DNA from: Burkholderia guangdongensis
GTDB taxonomy: Bacteria; Pseudomonadota; Gammaproteobacteria; Burkholderiales; Burkholderiaceae
NCBI RefSeq assembly: GCF_013403875.1
Contig: NZ_JACBNX010000002.1
Span: 189,889 to 253,465, forward strand
DNA: 63,577 nucleotides
Reading direction: 5' to 3'
Shown here: piece after piece, positions 35,342 through 43,809 of the stretch
How the letters are laid out: each line of letters opens with the position of its first letter
How positions within the stretch are numbered: the stretch's first letter is position 1
The notes under the pieces: generated by a model
Seen by the model: the letters and a program-made list of their open reading frames with translations, nothing else
Told to the model about the DNA's origin: nothing
Databases searched by the model: none
Position numbers and translations under genes: made by a program

Positions 35342-37953
35342 GCGGGGTCTCCGTTGCGGGATGCGGCGCCGGCGGCGGCCGCCGGCGGAGGGGGCTGCTG
35401 GGGGCGCGTGGGCCGCAGGGGGCCCGGCGGCTGTAGGGGCGGAGGGGGCTGCTGGGGCCGCGGCGCGAGGATGGCGGCGAACACGAGCGCGAGGATCGCG
35501 CCCGGGCCGACCGTGAGCCCGAACGTTTCGAGCAGCGGCACGCGCGACAGCGCGAGCAGCCCGAAGCCGGCGACGGTCGCGAGATTCGCGATCGCGAGCG
35601 ACACGAGCGTGTGCGGCGCGATCGGCTGCGCGCCGGTTGCCGTGTTGGCCGCTGAATCGGTCACCGTGTCAGCCACCACGTCGGCGCGTGCGCTGAAGAA
35701 CAGCGCGTAGTTCGAGCCGACCGCGACGATCAGCAGCATCCCGATCAGATGCAGGATCGTCAGCGGCACGTGCGCGAGCGCGAAGCCGGCCGTCACGACG
35801 AGCACCGCGGCGACGAGCGGCGCGAGCGCGCGCGCGCCGCGGCGCGGCGAGCGCAGCGCAACGGCCAGCAGCACCGCGATCGCCGCGAAGCCCGCGAGCG
35901 ACAGCCGCAGGTCTTCGTGCACGTAGTTCACATACAGGCGGTCGGCCTCCGCCTTCATGTCGACGAACAGCGCGCCCGGCACGCCCGCGCGCGCGACTGC
36001 GTCACGGATCGGCGTGGCGTCGAGGCTCGGCCCGGCGGCATGAGGCGCGTGCGTCACGTCCGGCGCGTTCGGCGACGTTGCTGGCGCGCGCAGCGGCAGC
36101 ATCGCGCTCCAGTGGCCCGCGCGCTCGGTCAGCAACGCGTCGACCGCGAGCGCCATCGACGTGCCCTTCAGATCCGCGCGCGTCAGCAGCGGCTGCTGGC
36201 GCGCGGCGTCGACGTCGGCGATGAACGGCGCGAACAGCCCCGGTTTGACCGTGACCGGCTGATTCTCGACGGCCGCGCGCATCCGTGCCGCGAGCACGTC
36301 CGCGGGCGGCAGGCTCGCGAGCCGCGCGCGCTGCGTCGCGTCGCTCGGCAGGTAGCGCGCGGGGCTCTCGTAGCCGGCGAGCACGCCGTGTTCGACCAGC
36401 GGTTGCAGTTGTGCGGCGATCTTCTCCGCGCGTTCGAGCGCGGCCTGCTCGGTCGCGGCCGGGATCACGACCAGATAGCGGACGTCGGGCGCGCCGACGT
36501 CCGCGCGCAGGCTCGCGTCGAGCGCCTGGCCGGCGGCCGGCACCGGGCTCAGCGCGGAGAGCTCGCGGCTCCACAGGTGGTCGCGCTGCAGCGCGAGCGT
36601 CGCGCACGCGGCGAGCACGACGACCGCGAGCGGCACGCGCAGTTTCGGCGCCGCCTGCGCGGCCCGCGCGAGCGCGGCGCCGAGCCGCGACACGTCGCGG
36701 ATCGCGATGCGCCCGCCGTGCAGATGCGGCAGCACGAAGCGCGTGACGAGCGCGGCCGCGGAAAGGCCCGCGATCGAATAGAGGCCGAGCTGCACGAGGC
36801 CGGGGAAACCGGAGAACAGCATCGACGCGAAGCCGCAGATCGACGTCAGCACGCCGAGCCGGATCGTGGGCCAGTACGCGGCGATCCACGCGCGCATCGG
36901 GTCCGCGGCCGGCGCGTCGCTCGCGCGCCGTTGCGCGGACTGCACGAACAGGTAGATCGAGTAGTCGACCGCTTCGCCGATCAGCGTCGTGCCGAAGCCG
37001 AGCGTGAGTCCGTGCACGGTGCCGAACGCGACGCTGACCGCCGCGAGCCCGGCCGCGACGCCCGACAGCACCGGCAGCAGCCCGAGCGCGAGCGTGCGCG
37101 GCGAGCGGTAGACGGTCAGCAGCAGCGCGACGATCAGCACGACGCTCAGCGTCGACAGGCGCTCGACGTCGTGCCGGATCGTGTCGCGCGCGTCGACGGA
37201 GAACACGCCTGGGCCCGTCATCAGCAGCCGGCACGCGGCCGCGTTCGGCACCGCGCGCGCGGCCGCGTCGAACGCGCGATGCACCGCGTCGATCGCGCTT
37301 GCCTGCGCGTCGGTGTCCGAGCCGGCGGCGGCCGTCTGCACGACGAGCACCGCGCGCCGGCCGTCGCGCGACGCCCACACGCCGTCGGCGAGCGCGGGCT
37401 GCGCGGCGCTGTCGAGCTGGCCGACGAGCGCGGCGATTTCGCCGGTCGGGTCGTGCGGCAGCATGTCCTTCGCGACGAGACCGGCCGACGAGCTCAGCAG
37501 GTCGAGACTGTCGCCGAGTGCCTGATGGAGCCCGTCGGCCGAGAAGCGTTGCGGCGTCACGGTCGGGCTCAGCACGTAGCGGTGCGCGAACAGGAACTGC
37601 TGATCGGCGGCGTCGTTCACCGGCTCGCCGTTGTTGACCGCTGCGAACCGTGGGTCGCCGCGCAGCGTCGCCGCGATTTTTTTCGACACGGCCGCGCGCG
37701 TGCCGGCGTCGCCGCCGTCGATCGCGACGAGCATCAGCCGCGACACGAGCCCGTCGCGGAGCTGGTCGACGAGGATCTGCTGGCCGGCGCTCGGCGAGCG
37801 CGGCAGGAACGCGGACAAGTCCGCGGTGAAGTGCGCGCGGCCGATCGCGACCGCGCATGCGAGCACGCCGACGAGCCACGCGAGCACCGCGCGCCGCCGC
37901 GCGGCGGATGCACGGCGCGTGACCGACGGATCGGGCCGGGTGCGTGTGTCCAT
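35338..37953 (-). CDS. MMPL/RND-family exporter of aryl-polyene cluster
   Basis: An 871-residue RND/MMPL transporter with 12 predicted membrane segments in two halves, each with a large periplasmic loop. The conserved transport stretch includes TTLIGEAVDYSIYLFVQSAQ, with its intramembrane acidic residue, and the second-half IAVGSNYALFFSAR. ATG 37953 (MDTRTRPDPSV) was chosen from a much longer open frame. The C-terminus is an unusual proline-rich tail (PQQPPPPLQPPGPLRPTRPQ). It probably moves the polyene lipid or an intermediate out of the inner membrane. Start and stop overlap both neighbours. Confidence 0.9.
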   Translation of the reverse strand: MDTRTRPDPSVTRRASAARRRAVLAWLVGVLACAVAIGRAHFTADLSAFLPRSPSAGQQILVDQLRDGLVSRLMLVAIDGGDAGTRAAVSKKIAATLRGDPRFAAVNNGEPVNDAADQQFLFAHRYVLSPTVTPQRFSADGLHQALGDSLDLLSSSAGLVAKDMLPHDPTGEIAALVGQLDSAAQPALADGVWASRDGRRAVLVVQTAAAGSDTDAQASAIDAVHRAFDAAARAVPNAAACRLLMTGPGVFSVDARDTIRHDVERLSTLSVVLIVALLLTVYRSPRTLALGLLPVLSGVAAGLAAVSVAFGTVHGLTLGFGTTLIGEAVDYSIYLFVQSAQRRASDAPAADPMRAWIAAYWPTIRLGVLTSICGFASMLFSGFPGLVQLGLYSIAGLSAAALVTRFVLPHLHGGRIAIRDVSRLGAALARAAQAAPKLRVPLAVVVLAACATLALQRDHLWSRELSALSPVPAAGQALDASLRADVGAPDVRYLVVIPAATEQAALERAEKIAAQLQPLVEHGVLAGYESPARYLPSDATQRARLASLPPADVLAARMRAAVENQPVTVKPGLFAPFIADVDAARQQPLLTRADLKGTSMALAVDALLTERAGHWSAMLPLRAPATSPNAPDVTHAPHAAGPSLDATPIRDAVARAGVPGALFVDMKAEADRLYVNYVHEDLRLSLAGFAAIAVLLAVALRSPRRGARALAPLVAAVLVVTAGFALAHVPLTILHLIGMLLIVAVGSNYALFFSARADVVADTVTDSAANTATGAQPIAPHTLVSLAIANLATVAGFGLLALSRVPLLETFGLTVGPGAILALVFAAILAPRPQQPPPPLQPPGPLRPTRPQQPPPPAAAAGAASRNGDPA

Positions 37954-38603
37954 CAGCGCGGGGTGGCCGGGTGGAGCCGCATCAGCGAATGATCGCCGTC
38001 GGCCTGGCGGATCGTGACGCTGCGCAGCTCGTCGCGCGTGCCGTCGAGCGTGATCGTGGTGACGATCTTCTGCATCCGCGCATCGAGCGGTGTCAGCGTG
38101 AGCGTCCAGTCGTCGCCGCGGCCGGCGAGTGCGACCTTGTACACGTGCTCGAGCGCGTAGCGGTTGCCGGCGAGCGTCGCGCGGATGCTGTCGATGAACG
38201 CGCCGAGCTCCGGATAGCGCGCGAGCGCGAGCGTGTATTTGCGGTCGTTGCGCTCGATCGTCAGCATGTCGCCGTCGACGACGAGGTTCTCCGGCTTCGG
38301 GCTTAGCGTGTGCTTCTCGAGATGGTCGGGCGCGACGAACACGAGTTCGCCCGACGATTCGAGCGGCCGCGTGGCGATCGACAGGTATTTCGTTTCGGTG
38401 AACGTCGCGCGGCCGGACTTGTTCTGCGCGAGCGTCGCCATCAGCCGGTCGAGGGTCCAGCCGGCAGCGTTCGCGGCGGACGCGTCCGCCGCGTGGGCAG
38501 GCGCGGTGAGTGCGGTGAGCACGCTGGCGGCCGCGGTCAGCGTGGCCGCCAGCGTGGTGACGGCGCGCCGGAGGCGCAGCGGAGGGCGGCGAAGGGCGGT
38601 CAT
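37953..38603 (-). CDS. LolA-like outer-membrane lipoprotein carrier of aryl-polyene cluster
   Basis: A 216-residue periplasmic protein: signal peptide about 1-40 (LAATLTAAASVLTALTAPAH, then A), then a LolA-like half-barrel (LDRLMATLAQNKSGRATFTE; ELVFVAPDHLEKHTLSPKPE). In polyene clusters this type is thought to carry the lipid-like pigment between the exporter and the outer membrane. It overlaps the acyltransferase stop (ATGA) upstream and touches the MMPL start downstream (TGATG). Function by family and context. Confidence 0.85.
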   Translation of the reverse strand: MTALRRPPLRLRRAVTTLAATLTAAASVLTALTAPAHAADASAANAAGWTLDRLMATLAQNKSGRATFTETKYLSIATRPLESSGELVFVAPDHLEKHTLSPKPENLVVDGDMLTIERNDRKYTLALARYPELGAFIDSIRATLAGNRYALEHVYKVALAGRGDDWTLTLTPLDARMQKIVTTITLDGTRDELRSVTIRQADGDHSLMRLHPATPR

Positions 38604-39553
38604 GCGTCGGAGTTCCGGGTGGCGGGCAGATCGGTGCGCGACGCGGGCGCCTCGTCGTTCTGCCAGAAGTCGAAGAAATTGAACCAGTTGTACGGCGCCG
38701 CGCGGCAATACCGGTCGAGCAGCGCGACGTAGCGTGCGAGCGCATCGTCGACCGCGGCCGCGCGCGCGTCGCGCCGCAGGCCCGTGAAATCGGCGAGCGA
38801 CTCGAAGTGGACGTCGTAGCGGTTGCCGCCGCGATAGAGGCCGGTCATGAAGATCACCGGCCGCTTCAGCATCGCGGCCATGTGCAGCGGGCCGAGCGGG
38901 AACGCCGCGGGCGCGCCGAGCAGGTCGCGCAGCGTCGACGCCTGCGTGTCGTGCGGCAGCGTGCGGTCGGCGAGGATGCCGACCATGCAGTTCGCGTCGA
39001 GCCGCTCGTGCACCTTCAGCATCGCGTCGACGCGCCCGAGCGGGATCACGTCCGGCCTCGCGGCCGGATTGATCGCGGCGAGCGCCGCGTTGATGTTTTG
39101 CGCGTTCTCCTCGTACATCGCGACGGCGACGCGCAGCGCCGGCTGCGTGCGGCCGACCGAGCGGATCACCTCGAAGCTGCCGAGATGGGCGCCGATCAGG
39201 AACGCGCCGCGGCCGCGCGCGAGCGCTTCGTCGACGCGCGTCTCGCCGTGCAGCCGGATGTCGAACAGATCGTAGCGCTCGTTCATCAGGTAGATGCGAT
39301 CGTGGATCGTCGTCGCGAACGTGAACACGTGCCGGTACACGTCGCGCCAGCGCGCGGGGCGGCCGAGCGCGCGGCGCAGATAGTCGCGCGAGGCCGCGCA
39401 CGCGGCCGGCGAGAACAGCACGAAATAGAGCGCGACCAGATGCAGCAGCGCGCGCGACGCCCGCCGGCCGACGCGCAGCGACAGCCAGGTCATCGCGCGC
39501 AGCAGCCCGACGTTGCTGCGCTCCTGGCGCTCGGCCCACGCGGTGCGGCTCAT
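38600..39553 (-). CDS. LpxL/LpxM-like lysophospholipid acyltransferase of aryl-polyene cluster
   Basis: A 317-residue membrane-associated acyltransferase. A hydrophobic segment lies near 45-60 (LLHLVALYFVLFSPAACAAS). The LpxL-type catalytic motif H-x4-E is in FLIGAHLGSFEVIRSVG, and the second block is MVGILADRTLPHD. Family members acylate lipid A or other glycolipids; here it would attach the polyene or a fatty chain to a lipid head. I chose ATG 39553 (MSRTAWAERQ), which overlaps the ligase stop (ATGA). Confidence 0.87.
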   Translation of the reverse strand: MSRTAWAERQERSNVGLLRAMTWLSLRVGRRASRALLHLVALYFVLFSPAACAASRDYLRRALGRPARWRDVYRHVFTFATTIHDRIYLMNERYDLFDIRLHGETRVDEALARGRGAFLIGAHLGSFEVIRSVGRTQPALRVAVAMYEENAQNINAALAAINPAARPDVIPLGRVDAMLKVHERLDANCMVGILADRTLPHDTQASTLRDLLGAPAAFPLGPLHMAAMLKRPVIFMTGLYRGGNRYDVHFESLADFTGLRRDARAAAVDDALARYVALLDRYCRAAPYNWFNFFDFWQNDEAPASRTDLPATRNSDA

Positions 39554-41337
39554 CGGCCCGCCGTCTGCCGCGTGGTGCCGGCGGCGCGTTCTTGCGGCGC
39601 CGACGGCGCGGACAGCACGCCGCTCGCGACCTCGCGCGGGCCGGCCCGCACGGTGAAGCGGATCGCGCCGCTCGCGGCCGTGTCGAAGGCGAGCGCGAGC
39701 GGCTCGCCGGGCGCGGCGGGGCTCGGGAATTTCGCGGAGCCGAGCCGCCACGTGTCGAATGGACGGTTCAGCGCGGCGCCGATCGCGCTGATCGCGTGGT
39801 CGAGCAGCACGACGCCCGGCACGATCGGCCGGCCCGGAAAGTGGCCCGGCAGCGCCGGGTGGTCGGCCGGGATCGTGAACGTGACGGGGGCGGGTGGCGG
39901 TGGCGCGCCGCGCATCTGCCGCGCGACCAGCGCCGCGAGCACGTTGCGCGGCAGCTTGCCGGTGTCGTTGCGCGGCAGCGCGTCGACGAACAGCAGCGGC
40001 CGCGGCATGAACGCCGCGTCGATCCGCTCGCGCAGCGCGCGCTGCAGGTCCGCGACCGCGACGCCGGGCGCGACGACGAGCGCGACGAGCCGCGCGACCG
40101 GTTCGCCATGCCTGTCGTGCGCTTCGTGCTTATCGTGCTTATCGTGTCCGCCGTGCTCACCGCGCGTATCGTCGTCGGGCATGAAGAATACGCCGTCGAC
40201 CACGCCGGGGATCGCATTGAGCTGATGATTCAGGTATGCGAGCGACGTCCGCTTGCCCGCGATGTTGATCAGGTCGGCCTTGCGCCCGTGCAGCAGGAAG
40301 TGCGTGTCGTCGAGCAACTCGAGCGCGTCGCCCATTGGCACCGGCTCCTCCACGTGCCCGCCCGATACCCAGACGGTCGGCCCGCCGTCGTCGCCCGGCG
40401 CGGCGGCGCGCGCGTCGAGCCGCACGCCCGGGAACAGCGCCCAGGTCGCGCCGTGCGCGGTGCGTCGCGTCGCGATCTGGCCGGTCTCGGTGCTGCCGTA
40501 GATTTCGATCAGCGGTGCCGCGAGGCGCGCCTCCGCGTCGCGCGCGAGCTTCTCGGCGAGCGGCGCGGTCGCCGACAGCACGAGCGACGCGCTCGGCAGC
40601 GCGCGCTCCGATGACGCCAGCAGCGCGCGCAGATGGATCGGCGACGTGACGAGCACGCGCGGCTGCGGCACCGCGTCGAGTTCCGCGCGGATGTCGACCG
40701 GGTAGAACGGCTGCCGGTTGCTGAACGCGAGGCCGCCGATCAGCGCGAGCAGCACCGTCGATTCGAAGCCGTACATATGCTGCGCGGGCACGGTGCCGAC
40801 GATCGTGCACGGACGCGCGTCGAGCAGCCCGAGCCGCGCGGCGGCCGCGCGCACGTTGTCGACGAGGAAGCCCCAGGTCTTGCGGTGGGGCACCGGCGCG
40901 CCGGTCGAGCCGGATGTGAACACGTACGCCATGATTCGCGACGCGTCGATCCGAGGGATCGCGGCATCGGCATCGGCATCGGCGGGCGCGGCATCGGCGT
41001 CCGGCTCCGGGTAACGGAAGCGCGGCAGGTCGATCGCGCAGTCGGGCGTGTCGTGCAGGCAGAACGCGTCGGGCGCGAACGCGGCGAGCTGGCGCACGGT
41101 ATCGGGCGTGTGTGTCGACGGCAGCAGGCTGATCTTGCCGGCGACGAGCGCCGCGCACAGGCTGACCGTGAAACGGTAGCGGTCGCGGCACACGTTGAAC
41201 ACGTGGCCGCCTTCGGGCAGCGCGGCCGCGACCCGCGCGACGTCGGCGAGAAACGCGCGCACCGGCACGGGGGCGCCGTCGCGCCAGGCGATCGTCTGGT
41301 CCGGCGACGAATGGAATACGAGCGGATGACTCGGCAT
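39550..41337 (-). CDS. Fused AMP-dependent aryl/acyl-ACP ligase and FabZ-like dehydratase
   Basis: A 595-residue two-domain enzyme. Residues about 1-470 are an adenylate-forming ligase: P-loop FTSGSTGAPVPHRKTW, then IEIYGSTETGQIATR and the late lysine in NDTGKLPRN. Residues about 485-590 are a hotdog dehydratase with the FabZ motif HPALPGHFPGRPIVPGVVLL. In E. coli aryl-polyene clusters these two activities are separate neighbouring genes (ApeH, ApeI); here they are one protein. It should load a hydroxybenzoate starter onto the ACP and dehydrate elongation intermediates. A His/Asp-rich insert (HDKHDKHEAHDRHGE) lies near residue 400. ATG 41337 chosen. Confidence 0.88.
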   Translation of the reverse strand: MPSHPLVFHSSPDQTIAWRDGAPVPVRAFLADVARVAAALPEGGHVFNVCRDRYRFTVSLCAALVAGKISLLPSTHTPDTVRQLAAFAPDAFCLHDTPDCAIDLPRFRYPEPDADAAPADADADAAIPRIDASRIMAYVFTSGSTGAPVPHRKTWGFLVDNVRAAAARLGLLDARPCTIVGTVPAQHMYGFESTVLLALIGGLAFSNRQPFYPVDIRAELDAVPQPRVLVTSPIHLRALLASSERALPSASLVLSATAPLAEKLARDAEARLAAPLIEIYGSTETGQIATRRTAHGATWALFPGVRLDARAAAPGDDGGPTVWVSGGHVEEPVPMGDALELLDDTHFLLHGRKADLINIAGKRTSLAYLNHQLNAIPGVVDGVFFMPDDDTRGEHGGHDKHDKHEAHDRHGEPVARLVALVVAPGVAVADLQRALRERIDAAFMPRPLLFVDALPRNDTGKLPRNVLAALVARQMRGAPPPPAPVTFTIPADHPALPGHFPGRPIVPGVVLLDHAISAIGAALNRPFDTWRLGSAKFPSPAAPGEPLALAFDTAASGAIRFTVRAGPREVASGVLSAPSAPQERAAGTTRQTAGR

Positions 41338-41400
41338 GACTTCTTCAGTGACAACGAAAATAGGCAACGGCGCGGACGCCTCCGGCGATCGCGCGGCGCT

Positions 41401-42063
41401 TCACGGCACGCGCCCGCTCGGCGCGCTTTCCCGCGTGGTCTGCCGGTACGCGCGGATCGCGTCGGCGATGCCCGCGGTCGGCTCGCCGGGCAGCGCGAAA
41501 CGGCGGCACGCGTGCTCGGCGACGAACATCACGCCGACGAGCGGCAGCGACAGATAATTCGCGAACGTCGACCACGCGACGATCGACGCGGCCGCGAACA
41601 GCAGCGTCGACACGGCGGCCGTCGCGACGAAGAACAGCGTCCACGCGAGCGTGATCCGGCGCGTGTAGTGGGCGACCGCGGGCGTGAGCGTACCGTGGAT
41701 CATCGTCGCGAAGCGCGTGCAGAGCGGAATCCGGCCGCGCGCGAGCGTGCGGCCGAACAGCAGCGCCATCGCGACGTTGAAGCTCGCGTGCTCCAGATAC
41801 AGGCCCCAGCCGAAATGCTGCGCGAGCGGCGCGCGCGCGCTCCACAGCGCCGCGCACGCGAGCGCCCACAGCGGCACGAGCCATGCGCGCCGCGCGGAGC
41901 GCAGCGCGGCGCCGAGCGCGATCAACAGCGGCGGCACGAGCGCGAGCGCGAGGCCGACGCCGTGCGCGCCCGGCGTCGCGGCCGCGTAGTGCGCGCCGGC
42001 CTGATAGGCGGCCACCGCGGCCACGGCCGCGGTGCCGCGCGCGATCGCGGCTGGCGTCGTCAT
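41401..42063 (-). CDS. Polytopic membrane protein of aryl-polyene cluster (COG4648-like)
   Basis: A 220-residue protein with about six hydrophobic segments (VGLALALVPPLLIALGAALR; ITLAWTLFFVATAAVSTLLF; STFANYLSLPLVGVMFVAEH). It matches the predicted membrane protein regularly seen beside the ligase and acyltransferase genes of aryl-polyene clusters; its biochemical role is not known. ATG 42063 (MTTPAAIARG) is the sensible start; the upstream in-frame region is Cys/Arg-rich and produced by 9-bp repeats. It is the first gene of the leftward operon, 63 bases before the ligase gene. Confidence 0.75.
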   Translation of the reverse strand: MTTPAAIARGTAAVAAVAAYQAGAHYAAATPGAHGVGLALALVPPLLIALGAALRSARRAWLVPLWALACAALWSARAPLAQHFGWGLYLEHASFNVAMALLFGRTLARGRIPLCTRFATMIHGTLTPAVAHYTRRITLAWTLFFVATAAVSTLLFAAASIVAWSTFANYLSLPLVGVMFVAEHACRRFALPGEPTAGIADAIRAYRQTTRESAPSGRVP

Positions 42064-42731
42064 CGGGCGCTCCCGGCATGGCTGGCGCTCCCGGCACTCC
42101 CGGCACTCCCGGCGTGCACCACGCGCACGACACGCACGACACGCACGACACGCACGACACGCACGACACGCACGACACGCACGACACGGCGGCGCCCCCC
42201 GCCGCGCTGAACGCGGCGGACGGCTCGACGGTCCGGAACGGGGCAAACAAGCGTGAGCTGCATGGCTGCGCGGGTCGAAACAGGTCTGATCGGGGCAACG
42301 CAATTCAACGGCGTCGCGCCGCAAAATCGTCGTACGAATGGCGGGCCCGACGGGTATCGGGGCCGGCGCCGCGCACATTTTAGGGTGCCGGCCGGGCCGC
42401 GTCCGTCCGTCCGCCCGCGGGTTTGTAACTGATTGTATGGCTTGCGGCGCCGCGCGCCGCGCGCCCGATCGATATCCGCCCAAAGTGGCTCAAGCGTCCG
42501 GTGCGTTCGCGTCCCAAAATGCGGGCCTGCGCGCGCCGGTAGCTCTGTAACCCTTTCGCGGTATACGACACCTACCCCTTCGTCTAGAATCCGCCTAACT
42601 TTTTATCAAACGATCCCCAAATAACGCGGGCGGGGTGGCCGGCGGAAGCGGGCGGGCGGCTCAGCCGGCGCGCGCGTCGTGCCGTCGTTTTCCGTTCGCT
42701 CGCCGCTGCGGTGCGCTGCCTGCTTGCAAGC
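42064..42731. other. Divergent promoter region between the two arms of the polyene cluster
   Basis: A 668-base gap with no supportable gene. Near the left operon are three ACTCCCGGC units (about 42087-42111) and the 9-bp array at 42126-42188. The right part carries TAGAAT (42585-42590), a possible -10 for the rightward operon, about 140 bases before the ACP start; its -35 is weak. GC drops slightly between 42560 and 42620. Confidence 0.4.
42126..42188. repeat. Seven perfect copies of a 9-bp repeat (CACGACACG)
   Basis: The unit CACGACACG is repeated exactly seven times without a mismatch, about 60 bases upstream of the membrane-protein start codon at 42063. Perfect identity suggests recent slippage and variable copy number between strains. 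Confidence 0.95.
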
Positions 42732-42995
42732 ATGATGAACGAACTGGAACAAGAGCTCGCCACGCTGATCGTGGGCGAACTGAACCTCGAGGACGTCCGA
42801 CTCGACGAAGTGAGTGCCGATACCCCGCTGTACGGCGACGGCTTCGGGCTCGACTCCATCGACATTCTCGAGATCGCGCTGCTGATCTCGAAGAAGTACG
42901 GCTTCGAGCTGCGCTCGGACAATCCCGACAACGAAAAGATTTTTGCGACACTCGGCGCGCTCGCCGCGTACGTCGCCGAGCATCGCGTGCGCTAG
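42732..42995 (+). CDS. Acyl carrier protein of aryl-polyene cluster
   Basis: An 87-residue acidic four-helix protein. The phosphopantetheine serine is S42 in GFGLDSIDILEIALLISKKY. The start is ATG 42732 or ATG 42735 (adjacent Met codons); the GTG at 42711 would add atypical residues. It should carry the growing polyene chain between ligase, ketosynthase, reductase and dehydratases. It is the first gene of the rightward arm, 75 bases before the ketoreductase. Only one ACP is seen, while E. coli aryl-polyene clusters have two. Confidence 0.9.
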   Translation: MMNELEQELATLIVGELNLEDVRLDEVSADTPLYGDGFGLDSIDILEIALLISKKYGFELRSDNPDNEKIFATLGALAAYVAEHRVR

Positions 42996-43070
42996 TGCTA
43001 GCGCACGCGCATGCCGTGACGCGCGCGGCCGCGGCCGCCGGAATGATCAACGAATGAGGGAGGACAGTCG

Positions 43071-43787
43071 ATGCGCGCGCTCGTGACGGGCGGCAGCGGT
43101 GCACTGGGACAGGCGATCTGCGATGCGCTCGCACAGGCGGGCCACGAAGTCTGGGTGCACGCGAACCGCAATCTGGCGCAGGCCGAAGCCGTCGCCGCGC
43201 GAATCGTCGCGGCGGGCGGCGCCGCGCGCGCGATCGCGTTCGACGTGACCGACGCCGATGCGACGCACGCCGCGCTCGCGCGCGTGACCGACGACGCGCC
43301 CGTGCAGATCCTCGTGAACAACGCGGGCATCCACGACGACGCGCCGATGGCCGGCATGACGCAGCGGCAATGGCGCAGCGTGATCGACGTGTCGCTGAAC
43401 GGCTTCTTCAACGTCACGCAGCCGCTGTTGCTGCCGATGATTCGCACGCGTCGCGGACGGATCGTGAACATCGCGTCGGTCGCTGGCGTGACGGGCAACC
43501 GCGGGCAGGTCAATTACGCGGCCGCGAAGGCCGGGCTGATCGGCGCGACGAAGTCGCTGTCGCTCGAGCTCGCGTCGCGCGGGATCACCGTGAACGCCGT
43601 TGCGCCCGGCATCATCGCGTCGCCGATGGCCGGCGACGCATTCCCGCCCGAGCGCATCAAGCAGCTCGTGCCCGCGCAGCGCGCGGGCGAACCCGGCGAA
43701 GTCGCGGCGATGGTCGCGTATCTGGTTTCCGATGCGGCTGCCTATGTCACCGGACAAGTGCTGTCGATCAACGGCGGGCTCGCCTGA
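43071..43787 (+). CDS. 3-oxoacyl-ACP reductase (FabG-like) of aryl-polyene cluster
   Basis: A 238-residue short-chain dehydrogenase. The NADPH-binding GGSGALG is at 7-13, NNAG at 83-86, and the catalytic Ser136-Tyr149-Lys153 lies in IASVAG and VNYAAAKAG. It reduces the 3-keto group after each condensation. GGAGG precedes ATG 43071. It follows the ACP gene and either precedes or overlaps the chorismatase gene. Confidence 0.92.
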   Translation: MRALVTGGSGALGQAICDALAQAGHEVWVHANRNLAQAEAVAARIVAAGGAARAIAFDVTDADATHAALARVTDDAPVQILVNNAGIHDDAPMAGMTQRQWRSVIDVSLNGFFNVTQPLLLPMIRTRRGRIVNIASVAGVTGNRGQVNYAAAKAGLIGATKSLSLELASRGITVNAVAPGIIASPMAGDAFPPERIKQLVPAQRAGEPGEVAAMVAYLVSDAAAYVTGQVLSINGGLA

Positions 43788-43809
43788 CGCGCGCGCCACG
43801 CGTGGCGCG

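Noticed and set aside
42032..42256. Frames encoding R-H-A or R-A-C repeats around the 9-bp array
   Set aside because: They only read through the CACGACACG repeats, have no ribosome site and no recognisable domain.
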